Of a stretch of DNA of 62,436 bases, positions 26,788 to 34,820 are shown piece after piece. The DNA is from Desulfovibrionaceae bacterium (GTDB lineage: Bacteria > Desulfobacterota > Desulfovibrionia > Desulfovibrionales > Desulfovibrionaceae), in assembly GCA_009773665.1 (NCBI GenBank), contig WSYE01000021.1:1-62436 (forward strand), in the 5' to 3' direction. The notes below the pieces were generated by a model. It worked only from the letters and a program-made list of their open reading frames with translations. It made no database searches and was not told where the DNA came from. The first letter of the stretch is position 1; each line of letters begins with the position of its first letter. The position numbers were made by a program, and so were the translations under genes.

Positions 26788-27165
26788 GTGTCCAGCTTTT
26801 CATCATTCGTAAGCGAGTTGTTCGGGGTCGCGGGGCGCCTGGGCGGCACGGGCGCTGACATGATCGGCGACAGGCTGGAACTTGCAGCTCTGGAACTGCG
26901 TGAAGCCAAGATACACTTCCTCCAGATTCTGATTCTGGCCTGTGTGGGTACGGCTTTGTGCCTTTTGGGGCTGGGCCTGCTGATCCTGGCTGCGACGCTT
27001 GCCCTGCCTCCGGAATGGAGGGTTCAGGGGCTCGCGGTCATGGCCGGGCTCAGCCTGCTGATCGGGCTGGGGGCATTCCTTTCCCTGAGCCGCCGCATTT
27101 CCCGGCGGCCCATGGCATTTGCCCAGACCCTGGCCGAACTGGAGAAGGACAAAGCATGTTTCTAG
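26788..27165 (+). CDS. YqjE/phage-holin-like membrane protein
   Basis: 125 residues from a GTG one base after the previous stop codon. An N-terminal amphipathic region (DRLELAALELREAKIHFLQ) leads into two membrane helices (about 47-70 and 78-100). This is the YqjE (holin superfamily III) pattern. It has no phage neighbours, so the holin label is a fold description only. It overlaps the next gene by ten bases. Confidence 0.85.
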   Translation: MSSFSSFVSELFGVAGRLGGTGADMIGDRLELAALELREAKIHFLQILILACVGTALCLLGLGLLILAATLALPPEWRVQGLAVMAGLSLLIGLGAFLSLSRRISRRPMAFAQTLAELEKDKACF

Positions 27166-27362
27166 ATCGGGAGCTCAGCAACATCCAAACCGCCAAGGAT
27201 GCCCTGACCAAGCGGTGCGCCATGCACCGCCTGGTGCTTCAGCTGGACACCCTGACCGCGCGGGCCAGGGTGCGTGGGGTGGTTTCCGGGCTGAAAGTGA
27301 GCCTGGCCGTGGCCGAACTGGTCAAGGATCTCCTGGCGGGCCGCAAGGACCGGGACAGATAG
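27156..27362 (+). CDS. Small YqjK-like protein
   Basis: 68 residues from the ATG at 27156, inside the end of the previous gene. It is basic and helical (IQTAKDALTKRCAMHRLVLQ) without a clear membrane segment. The family match is weak by sequence and rests on position: third in a yqjD-yqjE-yqjK-like order with overlapping starts. Confidence 0.65.
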   Translation: MFLDRELSNIQTAKDALTKRCAMHRLVLQLDTLTARARVRGVVSGLKVSLAVAELVKDLLAGRKDRDR

Positions 27363-27376
27363 CGGCGCGGCGCGCC

Positions 27377-27841
27377 TCAGATCGTTCCGTCCAGAAACAG
27401 ATGGGAGAAATATCCCAGCACCGCAGCCAGATAGAAAGGCATGAGCGGCTGCCAGGTCATGCCCATGAGAATGATGGGCGCGATCAGGATGGGGCTCGGG
27501 ATGACCAGCGCCGCCCACCAGGTGTGCGTCCAGCCGCGATGCGACCCCACGGCGGGCAGTATGGCGCAAAACCCAAGCAGCGCCGCATAGCGGTACTCCC
27601 CCTTAAGGATGAGCACCGCGTCTGCGATGACCGCCGCCCCGTAATAGAGGTGGCGTCCCTTCGAATTGGTGTCCACGTCAGGAAAGAGCGCCCCCAGCAC
27701 GGCAAGCACGGCAAGCATGGCTATGACCTTGGGCTCCGGCCTGTACAATCCAAGCCACCACGCGCCGCCGAGAACGGCCCCCGTTGCGGCCAGCGATCCG
27801 GTGATATGTCCTTTGAATCCGGGCATGGGTCTTAGTAGCAT
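27377..27841 (-). CDS. YdjM-like membrane-bound metal-dependent hydrolase
   Basis: 154 residues, with an alternative ATG at 27826 that would start at MPGFKGHITGS. The YdjM/DUF457 family has four or so membrane helices and conserved metal-binding residues; here GSLAATGAVLGG, FPDVDTNSKGRHLYYG, SHRGWTHTWW and GYFSHLFLDGT supply the Asp and His set. E. coli YdjM is an SOS-linked inner-membrane protein, and biochemical activity is not established. It converges with the yqjD-like trio. Confidence 0.85.
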   Translation of the reverse strand: MLLRPMPGFKGHITGSLAATGAVLGGAWWLGLYRPEPKVIAMLAVLAVLGALFPDVDTNSKGRHLYYGAAVIADAVLILKGEYRYAALLGFCAILPAVGSHRGWTHTWWAALVIPSPILIAPIILMGMTWQPLMPFYLAAVLGYFSHLFLDGTI

Positions 27842-27975
27842 CGGGCCGGTCAGGCTGGCAAGCCGCTCTGGACGCGACGGAGCACTTCGCGGTCGTGAGG
27901 CTGCATCGCCCGCGCAACTCCTTGCCGGACTCCGATTTGACAGCCGGGCCGACTCGCGCTCGCCTCTCAGACGTC

Positions 27976-28012
27976 AAAAGCCGGAACAGGGTCACATGAC
28001 CCTGTTCCGGCT
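27976..28012 (-). terminator. Strong terminator after the SufB gene
   Basis: A perfect 16-bp inverted repeat, AGCCGGAACAGGGTCA and its complement (27979-27994 and 27997-28012), followed on the minus strand by TTTT at 27979-27976. It lies 34 bases beyond the SufB stop. Confidence 0.85.
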
Positions 28013-28045
28013 CGTGCATTTCAGCATGAACGCCGCAAGCCTGCG

Positions 28046-29203
28046 TTAGAACATGTCCTTTTCGCATTCGCTGATGGTCTGGTCGATCACCTGCTGAAGC
28101 TTCGCCGGAAGGCCCATGATGTCCACATTCAGGAAGCCGCGCACGATGGTGGAGGTGGCCTCCTCCTCGTCCAGTCCCCTGGCCATGAGGTATTCGATCT
28201 CTTCCTGGGCTATCTTGCCCACCGCCGCCTCGTGTGAGAGCTCAACGCCGTCCACGGTGGCTTCCAGTTCCGGAATGGCGTGGATGATGCCGCCGCCAAG
28301 GATCAGGCCTTTGCACTCCAGGTGGCCGCGCGCGGGAACGCTGTTTCCTGCGATATGGCCCCTGGCGATGATGTGGCCGCCGGTGGTGATGGTGCGCGCG
28401 ATCATCTCGCCCTTGGTGTCCGGGGCGTTCAGGAGGATGCGGCTGCCGGTGTCCAGGTAGGAGCCCTCGGGGGCCACCATGACTGAGTTGAATCGGGCAA
28501 CCGCGCCTTTGCCCGCAAGCGTGACCGTGGGGTACATCTGGAGGTCGCGCACGGGCTTTAAGAGCACGTAGTTGTTGAGGAACACGCCGCCCTCTTCCAC
28601 CACGCCCGCCGAACGGGGCCGCACCACGGTGTTCTCGGCCCAGTTGTGGATCATGGTGAAGGTCAGCTTGGCGTTCTTCTTCACGTAGAACTCGGAGATG
28701 CCCATGTGGGCCGCGCCCTTGGAGTCGTGTGCCACGGAGCAGCCGGTGAGGATGTGCAGCTCGGAGTCTTCCTCCACCACGATGATGTTGTGCACGGCCT
28801 GGCCGGTCATGTCGCCCTTGATGAACAGGCAGGACTGCACCGGCTCGGTGATCTTCGCGCCCTTCTCGGTGCGGATGAAGTAGCCGCCGTGCAGATGGTC
28901 GTGGGCGGCGCGGGTGAACTCGTCCTTGTCCTTGTCCACGAGCTTCCACATGTATTCGGTTAGGCCGTCGTACTTGGCCATGGCCGCCTTGATGTCCATG
29001 ATCTCCACGCCATCGCGGCGGGTTTTGCAGTGCACCGCTCCGTGGTCCATGTGCATGTAGGTGCCGCTGACCGCGTCGGCGGTGACGTCCACCCCGGCCA
29101 TGAGCAGCTGATGCTTGTCGGCCTCGCTCAGGGAGTTCAGGTCGGCGATCTGGCCGGGAGCCGGGGCATTGAAGTCGAATTCTTTCAGATTGATGGGCTT
29201 CAT
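28046..29203 (-). CDS. sufB: SufB/SufD family Fe-S assembly scaffold protein
   Basis: 385 residues. SufB-type scaffold forming the beta-helix on which iron-sulfur clusters are built, with the SufC ATPase encoded just upstream. Recognisable features are the repeated strands from about 120 to 310 (LFIKGDMTGQAVHNIIVVEED, TLAGKGAVARFNSVMVAPEGS, GHIIARGHIAGNSVPARGHLECKG) and the C-terminal SHEAAVGKIAQEEIEYLMARGLDEEEA, diagnostic for SufB/D. Cysteines include Cys59, Cys127 and Cys155. No SufD, SufS, SufU or SufE gene is nearby, so this matches the minimal SufBC system of many anaerobes. Confidence 0.93.
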   Translation of the reverse strand: MKPINLKEFDFNAPAPGQIADLNSLSEADKHQLLMAGVDVTADAVSGTYMHMDHGAVHCKTRRDGVEIMDIKAAMAKYDGLTEYMWKLVDKDKDEFTRAAHDHLHGGYFIRTEKGAKITEPVQSCLFIKGDMTGQAVHNIIVVEEDSELHILTGCSVAHDSKGAAHMGISEFYVKKNAKLTFTMIHNWAENTVVRPRSAGVVEEGGVFLNNYVLLKPVRDLQMYPTVTLAGKGAVARFNSVMVAPEGSYLDTGSRILLNAPDTKGEMIARTITTGGHIIARGHIAGNSVPARGHLECKGLILGGGIIHAIPELEATVDGVELSHEAAVGKIAQEEIEYLMARGLDEEEATSTIVRGFLNVDIMGLPAKLQQVIDQTISECEKDMF

Positions 29204-29216
29204 TGGGGCACTCCGT

Positions 29217-29975
29217 TTAGGCCAGACAACGCAGGCATTCCTGGTACCCGAAGCGGGTGATGTGATCCAGGATGTCGCGGGGGTTGGATTCGCAGCACAG
29301 CTTGCCTTCGTACATCACCTGGCCTCGGTCGGCGTTGATGTATTCCAGGATGTAGCCGGTGTGGGTGATGATGAGCCCGGCCACGTGGCGGCCGCACTTG
29401 GCCATGCGCAGGCTGCGCTCCGTGCCCATGGAGCACTCGCCGCCCAAGAGCTCGCGCACGGTGTGGCCGATGAGCTTCATGTTCTCCAGGTCCACGCCGG
29501 ATTCGGGCTCGTCGAAGAGCACCATGTGCGGCTGCTGGCTCATGAGCTGCAAAAGTTCCGAACGCTTGATCTCACCGCCGGAAAAACCGGCGTTCACGTC
29601 GCGCTCCAGAAAATCAGTCATATTGACGCGCTTGGCCATGGCGTCCACGTCCACGGGCTTGCCCTGGGCGGCCATGCTCACCAGATGCCTGAGCTTCAGG
29701 CCGTGGATGGTGGGCGGACGCTGGAAGGACATGCCGATGCCCAGCTTCGCGCGCTCGTAGATGGGGGCGTGAGTGATGTCGTGCCCGCGAAACAGGATGC
29801 GGCCCTTGGTGATGGTGTAGTTGCCAAATCCCATCAGGGTCATAAGCAGGGTGGTCTTGCCGGAGCCGTTGGGGCCGAACAGGATGAAGGTTTCGTTTTC
29901 CTTGATCTCCAGGTTGATGCCCTTGAGCACTTCCCTCTCGCCGATGGTCACGTGCAGATTTTCTATGATGAGCAT
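29217..29975 (-). CDS. sufC: SufC family ABC ATPase
   Basis: 252 residues. SufC drives conformational change of the SufB scaffold using ATP. The Walker A GPNGSGKT is at 34-41, the signature FSGGEIKRSELLQL near 140 and Walker B LFDEPESGVDLENM near 165; the switch His is in LIITHTGYILEYI. The ATG at 29975 was taken because GAGG lies five bases before it; the frame opens at 30002. It is the first gene of the sufC-sufB pair, with the terminator at 27976-28012 closing the unit. Confidence 0.95.
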   Translation of the reverse strand: MLIIENLHVTIGEREVLKGINLEIKENETFILFGPNGSGKTTLLMTLMGFGNYTITKGRILFRGHDITHAPIYERAKLGIGMSFQRPPTIHGLKLRHLVSMAAQGKPVDVDAMAKRVNMTDFLERDVNAGFSGGEIKRSELLQLMSQQPHMVLFDEPESGVDLENMKLIGHTVRELLGGECSMGTERSLRMAKCGRHVAGLIITHTGYILEYINADRGQVMYEGKLCCESNPRDILDHITRFGYQECLRCLA

Positions 29976-30068
29976 TGAAGCCTCGTGTTTGGGTCGGGAC
30001 AAAACGCAAAAACCGCTGAAAAAAGGGATGGGTAAGTCAGATGTCCGCCGTTGTCCAGCGCGGACGGC

Positions 30069-30791
30069 TCACTGGCGTTCGTAGGACCTGCTCTCCGGCA
30101 GGTAGCAGTAGCGGCAATCAAGCTTGCCGAAGAAGCGCACCAGCAGCATGCCGAAGGCGAAACCGCCCGCGTGCGCCCACCAGGCCACGGATTGCCCGTC
30201 CATCAGCGGCGAGGCGGCCATGAGCCCCGACGTCACCTGGATGAGAAACCACAGCCCCAGGAAAATCACGGCAGGCACTTCCACAATCCAAGGAATGAAA
30301 AAAATGGGGATGAGCACGATGACGCGCGCCTGGGGGAACAGGCGGAAATAGGCCCCCATCACCCCGGCGATGGCCCCGGACGCCCCCACCACCGGCATGG
30401 TGGAGGTGGCATTGAACAGCATGTGAAGCACCAGCGCCGCCACGCCCGAGAGCAGGTAGAAGGCCAGGAAGCGCCAGTGGCCCAGCGCATCCTCCACGTT
30501 GTCCGCGAACACCCAGAGCACCCACATGTTCAAAAGGAAATGCAGCCAGCCGCCGTGCAGGAACATGTACGTGCCCGCGCTCATCCACCCGTCCGCAGGG
30601 TAGCCCATCATGGCGGCCCACTCCGGGTCCATGATGCGCATGGGAACGGCCCCGTAGAAGTTCAGGAACATGTTCAGCATCTTCTCCGGCATGGCCATCT
30701 CGAAGAGGAACACAGCCAGATTCAGGACGAAGAGCGTGATAACCACCACGGGCCGCCGGATGCGGGGGATGTTGTCCTTAAGGGGTATCAT
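30069..30791 (-). CDS. Rhomboid family intramembrane serine protease
   Basis: 240 residues with six or seven membrane helices. The catalytic serine is Ser138 in GASGAI and the catalytic histidine His207 in WWAHAGG; Asn88 in HFLLNMW is the oxyanion residue. The L1 loop GTYMFLHGGWLHFLLNM matches the family. The tail (CRYCYLPESRSYERQ) carries a CxxC and is cytosolic by prediction. Substrates are unknown. It lies downstream of the pseudouridine synthase-CoaE gene on the same strand. Confidence 0.93.
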   Translation of the reverse strand: MIPLKDNIPRIRRPVVVITLFVLNLAVFLFEMAMPEKMLNMFLNFYGAVPMRIMDPEWAAMMGYPADGWMSAGTYMFLHGGWLHFLLNMWVLWVFADNVEDALGHWRFLAFYLLSGVAALVLHMLFNATSTMPVVGASGAIAGVMGAYFRLFPQARVIVLIPIFFIPWIVEVPAVIFLGLWFLIQVTSGLMAASPLMDGQSVAWWAHAGGFAFGMLLVRFFGKLDCRYCYLPESRSYERQ

Positions 30792-30842
30792 GACTGCTCG
30801 TGATATCGCTTCCGGGCGCGGTTCGTGCCGCGCCCGGCATCG

Positions 30843-32243
30843 TTACGCGTAATCGTGCGCGCGCATCCAGGCCAGAAGCTTCCCGATCTCATCCGCGCGT
30901 TCGCGGCGCAGTTTGGTCAGCAGTTCGTCCACGCCCGCGCGGGTCTGGTCGATGGAGCCGGAGTTGTCCACAATGTGGCGACACGCGCCGAGCTTCTTGT
31001 CCTCGGGCCACTGCCATGCGTCGAACAGAGCGATGGTGGCATCGTCCCAGCCGCGTTTTTCAGCAAGGCGCTTATGGCGAAGCTCCCCTGGGCAGGAGAC
31101 TCCCACGGCCAGATCCACCACGCCTGCGCCCAGCCACCCGGCCTCCATGAGCATGGGGATTTCCGCGAAGGCCGCGCGCGCTTCGCCCTGCGCTTCCCAG
31201 AAGGCCCGCAGCTTGTGAAGCACCATGGGATAGAGGACGTCCATGAGCTCCCGGCGGAAGCTCTCGGACGCGCGCATGGCTTCCAGCAGCGCCGCCTTGT
31301 CCACCGGCGATTCCGCATCGGGCACAAAACGTTCCCCGTAACGCGAGCTCAGCATGTGCCAGCAGTCCGCGCCGGGCTTGTACAGTTCGGCCACGCAGCG
31401 GTCCGCGCTCCAGGTGGCCCATTTGCGCTCCGCCAGGGCGTCCAGCACCGTGCTCTTGCCGCTGCCCGGCAGGCCAAGCACGCCCACGCGCTGGAGCTTG
31501 CGGCACAGGTGCAGGGGGATGCGCCAGAAATCGCGCGGCGGCTTGCAGGTGAAGTCCATCATCTCGCCGGAAACGGGATGGGTGAAGCTCAGTTTCCAGG
31601 CGTGCAACATCTGGCGCGAGGCCAGCTTGAGGAGCATGGGGTCCTCGCGCCTGAGCATGTTCACCTTGTGCGGCCCATAGAGCGCGTCGCCCAGGAGCGG
31701 ATGCCCCACATGGGCCATGTGCACGCGTATCTGGTGGGTGCGCCCGGTGGCGATGTCCACCTCAGCCATGCTCACACGCTTGTCAGGCGAGGTCCAGACG
31801 ATGCGGTAGCTGCTCACGGCCTCGCGCCCGCTCGGTACCACGCCCATGCGGGTCTTGTGGCCGGAGTCGCGCCCCACGGGGGCGTCGATGACGGCCTCGT
31901 CCTTGGCGGGACGTCCGTGCAGGAGGGCCAGATAGGTCTTCTTCACCTCGCGCTCGGCAAAGGCCGCCGAAAGTTTGAGGCGCACCGGCTCGTTCAGGGC
32001 CACGGCCAGCAGGCCCGAGGTGTCCTTGTCGATACGGTGCACGATGCCGGGGCGCTCGCCGTCGATCTGCTTGAGCTGCGGAAAGCGGTGCAGCAGGCGG
32101 TTGACCAGCGTGCCTTCGGGGCAACTGGGCGCAGGATGGACCGTCAGGCCGAAGGGCTTGTCCAGAATAGCCAGGTCGTCGTCCAGGTACAGGACGACCA
32201 GGCCCCCCTCCTCCGCCTCGGGCGCGGCGCACCCTTCGGGCAT
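30843..32243 (-). CDS. coaE: RluD-type pseudouridine synthase fused to dephospho-CoA kinase CoaE
   Basis: 466 residues from the in-frame ATG at 32243. Residues about 15-265 are an RluA/RluD catalytic domain: LDKPFGLTVHP, catalytic HRIDKDTSG, and GRTHQIRVHMAHVGHPLLGD. Residues about 275-466 are CoaE, with the P-loop GLPGSGKST, MLMEAGWLGAGVVDLAVGVSC and IVDNSG. CoaE phosphorylates dephospho-CoA, the last step of coenzyme A synthesis; the other half isomerises uridines in rRNA. The frame stays open to 32381 but without homology there; the S4 domain that should precede it is in a different frame (32240-32388). CoaE is essential, so the part from 32243 is probably expressed. Confidence 0.85.
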   Translation of the reverse strand: MPEGCAAPEAEEGGLVVLYLDDDLAILDKPFGLTVHPAPSCPEGTLVNRLLHRFPQLKQIDGERPGIVHRIDKDTSGLLAVALNEPVRLKLSAAFAEREVKKTYLALLHGRPAKDEAVIDAPVGRDSGHKTRMGVVPSGREAVSSYRIVWTSPDKRVSMAEVDIATGRTHQIRVHMAHVGHPLLGDALYGPHKVNMLRREDPMLLKLASRQMLHAWKLSFTHPVSGEMMDFTCKPPRDFWRIPLHLCRKLQRVGVLGLPGSGKSTVLDALAERKWATWSADRCVAELYKPGADCWHMLSSRYGERFVPDAESPVDKAALLEAMRASESFRRELMDVLYPMVLHKLRAFWEAQGEARAAFAEIPMLMEAGWLGAGVVDLAVGVSCPGELRHKRLAEKRGWDDATIALFDAWQWPEDKKLGACRHIVDNSGSIDQTRAGVDELLTKLRRERADEIGKLLAWMRAHDYA

Positions 32244-32388
32244 CCACGACGGAATCCACCGTGGCGTGTCCGGCTTTGATCCATTCCTGAATCTTGGCGC
32301 GGGTGATCGACTGCTGCGAAAGGGTCTCTGCCCAGAACTGGTCGAGACGGCCGGGGGTAGCCTGCGCGCGCAGGGCCTCAAGGCTCAT
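32240..32388 (-). pseudogene. S4 RNA-binding domain of the pseudouridine synthase, out of frame
   Basis: From the ATG at 32388 the frame reads an S4 domain (RLDQFWAETLSQQSITRAKI, then QEWIKAGHATVDS), the usual N-terminus of RluD-type enzymes. After about 32245 homology is lost, and the catalytic domain resumes in another frame near 32215. Some 15-20 residues normally linking the two are missing, so this is more than a one-base slip. Its ATG overlaps the stop of the AraC gene (ATGA), so it is translated after it. The short direct repeat GTGGAT...GTGGAT lies at the break. Confidence 0.7.
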
Positions 32389-33167
32389 CTGCACGCCCTC
32401 GCGAACTGACCGGGAGTGATGCCCATGTACTTCTTGAAACGAAGCGTCAGATGGCTCTGATCATGAAAGCCGCTGGCTGCTGCTGCGTCAGCGAGCGCCG
32501 CTCCCTGGACCAGGAGAGTACGCGCCTGCCGAAGCTGCGTGAGCGTCCTGTATTCACCTGGAGGCAGACCGGTTACGCGCCGGAACTGACGGGACAGATG
32601 AAACGGGCTGGCCCCTGCACGTCGGGACACTTCATGAAGATCAAGGCCGGAGCTCTCCGGGTTGTCCAGGATAAGGCGGGCTTTCTCTACGATTGCCTCA
32701 CCTGACGCCGGGGCGTTCAGGGCACTCACGGCAAGCGGGTCCATAGCCGAAACCGCCTGAGACAGCAGCTCGGGCAAGGAGGAGGCCTCTATAGCGTCAC
32801 GCGTCTCCATTATAGCCGCGAGGCGTTCCGTGAGAGACCCGTCAGACGCAAGCCTGAAAAACTGCGTCCCCCTGAAGTCCCGCATCCAGTCGGGCAGCAT
32901 GTCAGCCGGGATGCTCACGGCCAGGAAGTCGCAGCCGCCCTCTGGGCTTGAACAGGCATGGGCCAGTCCTGATGGAACGGCGACAGCGTCGCCGGGTCGA
33001 ACGACGACGCTGCAACCCGCCGAGGACAAATGCCTCTCGCCGGACTCAACGGCAATAAAACACCACGAAGCGTGCAGATGGAGCGGGATAGCTCCGGCAG
33101 CGCCTTGGACGCACAAAATTTCAAACCCCTCCGGGCCAGGGCGGAAAACACTTACTGTTGACTTCAT
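32385..33167 (-). CDS. AraC family transcriptional regulator
   Basis: 260 residues. The N-terminal cupin-like sensor (about 1-110, HLHASWCFIAVESGERHL, GDAVAVPSGLAHAC) is joined to a C-terminal AraC DNA-binding domain with two helix-turn-helix units (LHEVSRRAGASPFHLSRQFR and ADAAAASGFHDQSHLTLRFK, ending YMGITPGQFAR). The ATG at 33167 gives MKSTVSVF; a start at 33182 is also possible. It lies after a separate cupin gene and opposite a dehydrogenase gene, so it may control that island. Confidence 0.93.
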   Translation of the reverse strand: MKSTVSVFRPGPEGFEILCVQGAAGAIPLHLHASWCFIAVESGERHLSSAGCSVVVRPGDAVAVPSGLAHACSSPEGGCDFLAVSIPADMLPDWMRDFRGTQFFRLASDGSLTERLAAIMETRDAIEASSLPELLSQAVSAMDPLAVSALNAPASGEAIVEKARLILDNPESSGLDLHEVSRRAGASPFHLSRQFRRVTGLPPGEYRTLTQLRQARTLLVQGAALADAAAASGFHDQSHLTLRFKKYMGITPGQFARACR

Positions 33168-33228
33168 CACCTCTTGTCGCATCGAAACCCCGCCGGGGTC
33201 AATGTCGCCTCGGCGGGCGGCATAACCG

Positions 33229-33615
33229 CTACATGAGCGCCGGAGCGAAGCGGGCCATCATAAAGAGGTCGCTTTCAACAGCCCGTACCTCATGCTGGGA
33301 ACCCGCCGGAATTACCAAGACAACTCCCGGAATATACTTGGTTTCAGCATCTTCCATAAGACACAACCCGCTCCCTGATACAACTTCATGAAGCTCCACG
33401 GAACCAGCATGCACATGCGCGCCTATGGAGCAATTCTTTTCGACCCGCACCAGATGACAACTCAAACTGCCTCCTGTATCCTTGCCAACTATCAGGTTTT
33501 TCATCCAAACGCCCGGAAAGGTGGGATGTGCCTTCCACTCTTGCGAGCAAGCGTTGAATTCGCGATCCGGACAGATGATTCTCGTTTTCTGGAGCAGTAT
33601 GTTCGCTTCGTTCAT
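33229..33615 (-). CDS. Cupin domain protein
   Basis: 128 residues, a single cupin beta-barrel. The metal motif is IGAHVHAGSVELHEVVSGSG (two His and a Glu), with the second motif VLVIPAGSQHEVRA. Such small cupins can be sugar-binding, dioxygenase-like or regulatory; no substrate is evident. It lies on the same strand upstream of the AraC gene and is divergent from the dehydrogenase gene. Its base composition is less GC-rich than its neighbours. Confidence 0.88.
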   Translation of the reverse strand: MNEANILLQKTRIICPDREFNACSQEWKAHPTFPGVWMKNLIVGKDTGGSLSCHLVRVEKNCSIGAHVHAGSVELHEVVSGSGLCLMEDAETKYIPGVVLVIPAGSQHEVRAVESDLFMMARFAPALM

Positions 33616-33717
33616 GGTCGCAACCTCCGTGTTTGTACGTTGCGCCCACTCTTATCGGAGCCTCGGCGTGAATTATTGGAAAATCTTGCTCAACGTTCAA
33701 TACAATGGAGAGAACAT

Positions 33718-34653
33718 ATGATTTCGGTCGTCATCAAGGCCGGAGCCATCACCCTGGAACAACGGGACAGGCCGATACCAGGGCCACACGAGGCCCTGAT
33801 CCGTGTGCTGATGGCGGGCATCTGCAACACCGACCTGGAACTGCTCAAGGGATACATGAACTTTTCCGGTGTCCCCGGACACGAGTTCGTGGGATGGGTG
33901 GAATCCGCGCCATCGCGCCCGGAACTTGTGGGCAAACGCGTGGTGGGAGACATCAACATCGGCTTCGGCCCCGGCGACCACCGCCACGCCCCGGACCGGA
34001 CCGTGCTCGGCATTCTGGGCAAGGACGGAGCTTTCGCCCAGTACCTCACCCTGCCCGTCTGGAACTGCCATCTTGTGCCGGACAGCGTGGACGACCAGAC
34101 GGCAGTGTTCGCCGAGCCTTTGGCCGCTGCCCTGGAGGTGGGCCAGCAGGTGCACATCCGCGCGGGCGACCGGGTGGCGGTGCTTGGCGACGGCAAGTTG
34201 GGAGTGCTCATCGCGCTTGCGCTTCGGCACCTGTGCCCAGGCGTCATTCTTGTGGGCAAACACCCGGACAAGCTGGGCATCGCCGCTGCCCAAGGCGTGC
34301 ACACGGCTTTGGCAGGGGAAATTTCCGGCCCGTTCGATGTAGTTGTGGAAGCAACGGGCAGGCCGGAGGGCATCACCTCGGCCATGGCGCTTGTGCGCGA
34401 CGAAGGGACCATCGTGCTGAAATCCACCACGGAGGCGGCGTCCTGCCTGGATATCTCGCGCATCGTGGTTCGCGAGATCACCCTGGTGGGGTCGCGCTGC
34501 GGGGACACGGCCCTGGCGCTGGACCACTTGGCGCATGGCTTGGTGGACCCCTCCGGACTGGTGGAAGCCGTCCTGCCCTTCGAAGAAGTCGAGGAAGCGT
34601 TCAGGCTGGCCGCGCGCCCCGGAGCGCGCAAGGTGCTGGTGCGGATGGGTTGA
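33718..34653 (+). CDS. Zinc-type MDR alcohol dehydrogenase-like protein
   Basis: 311 residues. Medium-chain dehydrogenase/reductase with the catalytic zinc ligands recognisable as Cys36 (GICNTDLEL), His55-Glu56 (GHEF) and Glu in FAEPLAAALE. The nucleotide-binding fold starts at VAVLGDGKLGVLIALAL, which lacks one glycine of the classic GxGxxG. The usual four-cysteine structural zinc loop is absent (FGPGDHRHAPDRTVLG instead). It probably oxidises or reduces a sugar or alcohol. GGAG lies eight bases before the ATG. It diverges from the cupin/AraC pair. Confidence 0.88.
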   Translation: MISVVIKAGAITLEQRDRPIPGPHEALIRVLMAGICNTDLELLKGYMNFSGVPGHEFVGWVESAPSRPELVGKRVVGDINIGFGPGDHRHAPDRTVLGILGKDGAFAQYLTLPVWNCHLVPDSVDDQTAVFAEPLAAALEVGQQVHIRAGDRVAVLGDGKLGVLIALALRHLCPGVILVGKHPDKLGIAAAQGVHTALAGEISGPFDVVVEATGRPEGITSAMALVRDEGTIVLKSTTEAASCLDISRIVVREITLVGSRCGDTALALDHLAHGLVDPSGLVEAVLPFEEVEEAFRLAARPGARKVLVRMG

Positions 34654-34678
34654 AGTGTCTCATTGCGCTGCAGAGGAA

Positions 34679-34720
34679 CGCCTCCGGCGGGCAAAGGGCT
34701 CCGCCCTCTGCACACCCTTT
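34679..34720 (+). repeat. Dispersed palindromic intergenic repeat, copy 1
   Basis: Contains the CGCCTCCGGCG stem followed by a GGGCTCCGCCC hairpin and CACACC. It matches the minus-strand repeat at 53511-53548 at 19 of the first 21 positions, and the core CGGCGGCCAAAGGGC recurs at 43273-43288. It lies 25 bases after the dehydrogenase stop. Confidence 0.75.
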
Positions 34721-34820
34721 CCGCTTCGCGTCATTCACTGGTCCTCCGGTAAACGACGAGAAGCCATCAGCCCGGCAAGAATCTACAGCATACCCGCCAA
34801 AACCCGCGAAGCCCACTGAG

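Noticed and set aside
26788-27165. Phage holin suggesting a prophage
   Set aside because: The holin-like annotation is a fold label for YqjE; no integrase, capsid, tail or lysis genes are nearby.
30812-30837. Strong hairpin CCGGGCGCGG/CCGCGCCCGG after the coaE stop as a terminator
   Set aside because: No T run follows on either strand, and the rhomboid gene continues on the same strand; it may only be a stable RNA stem.
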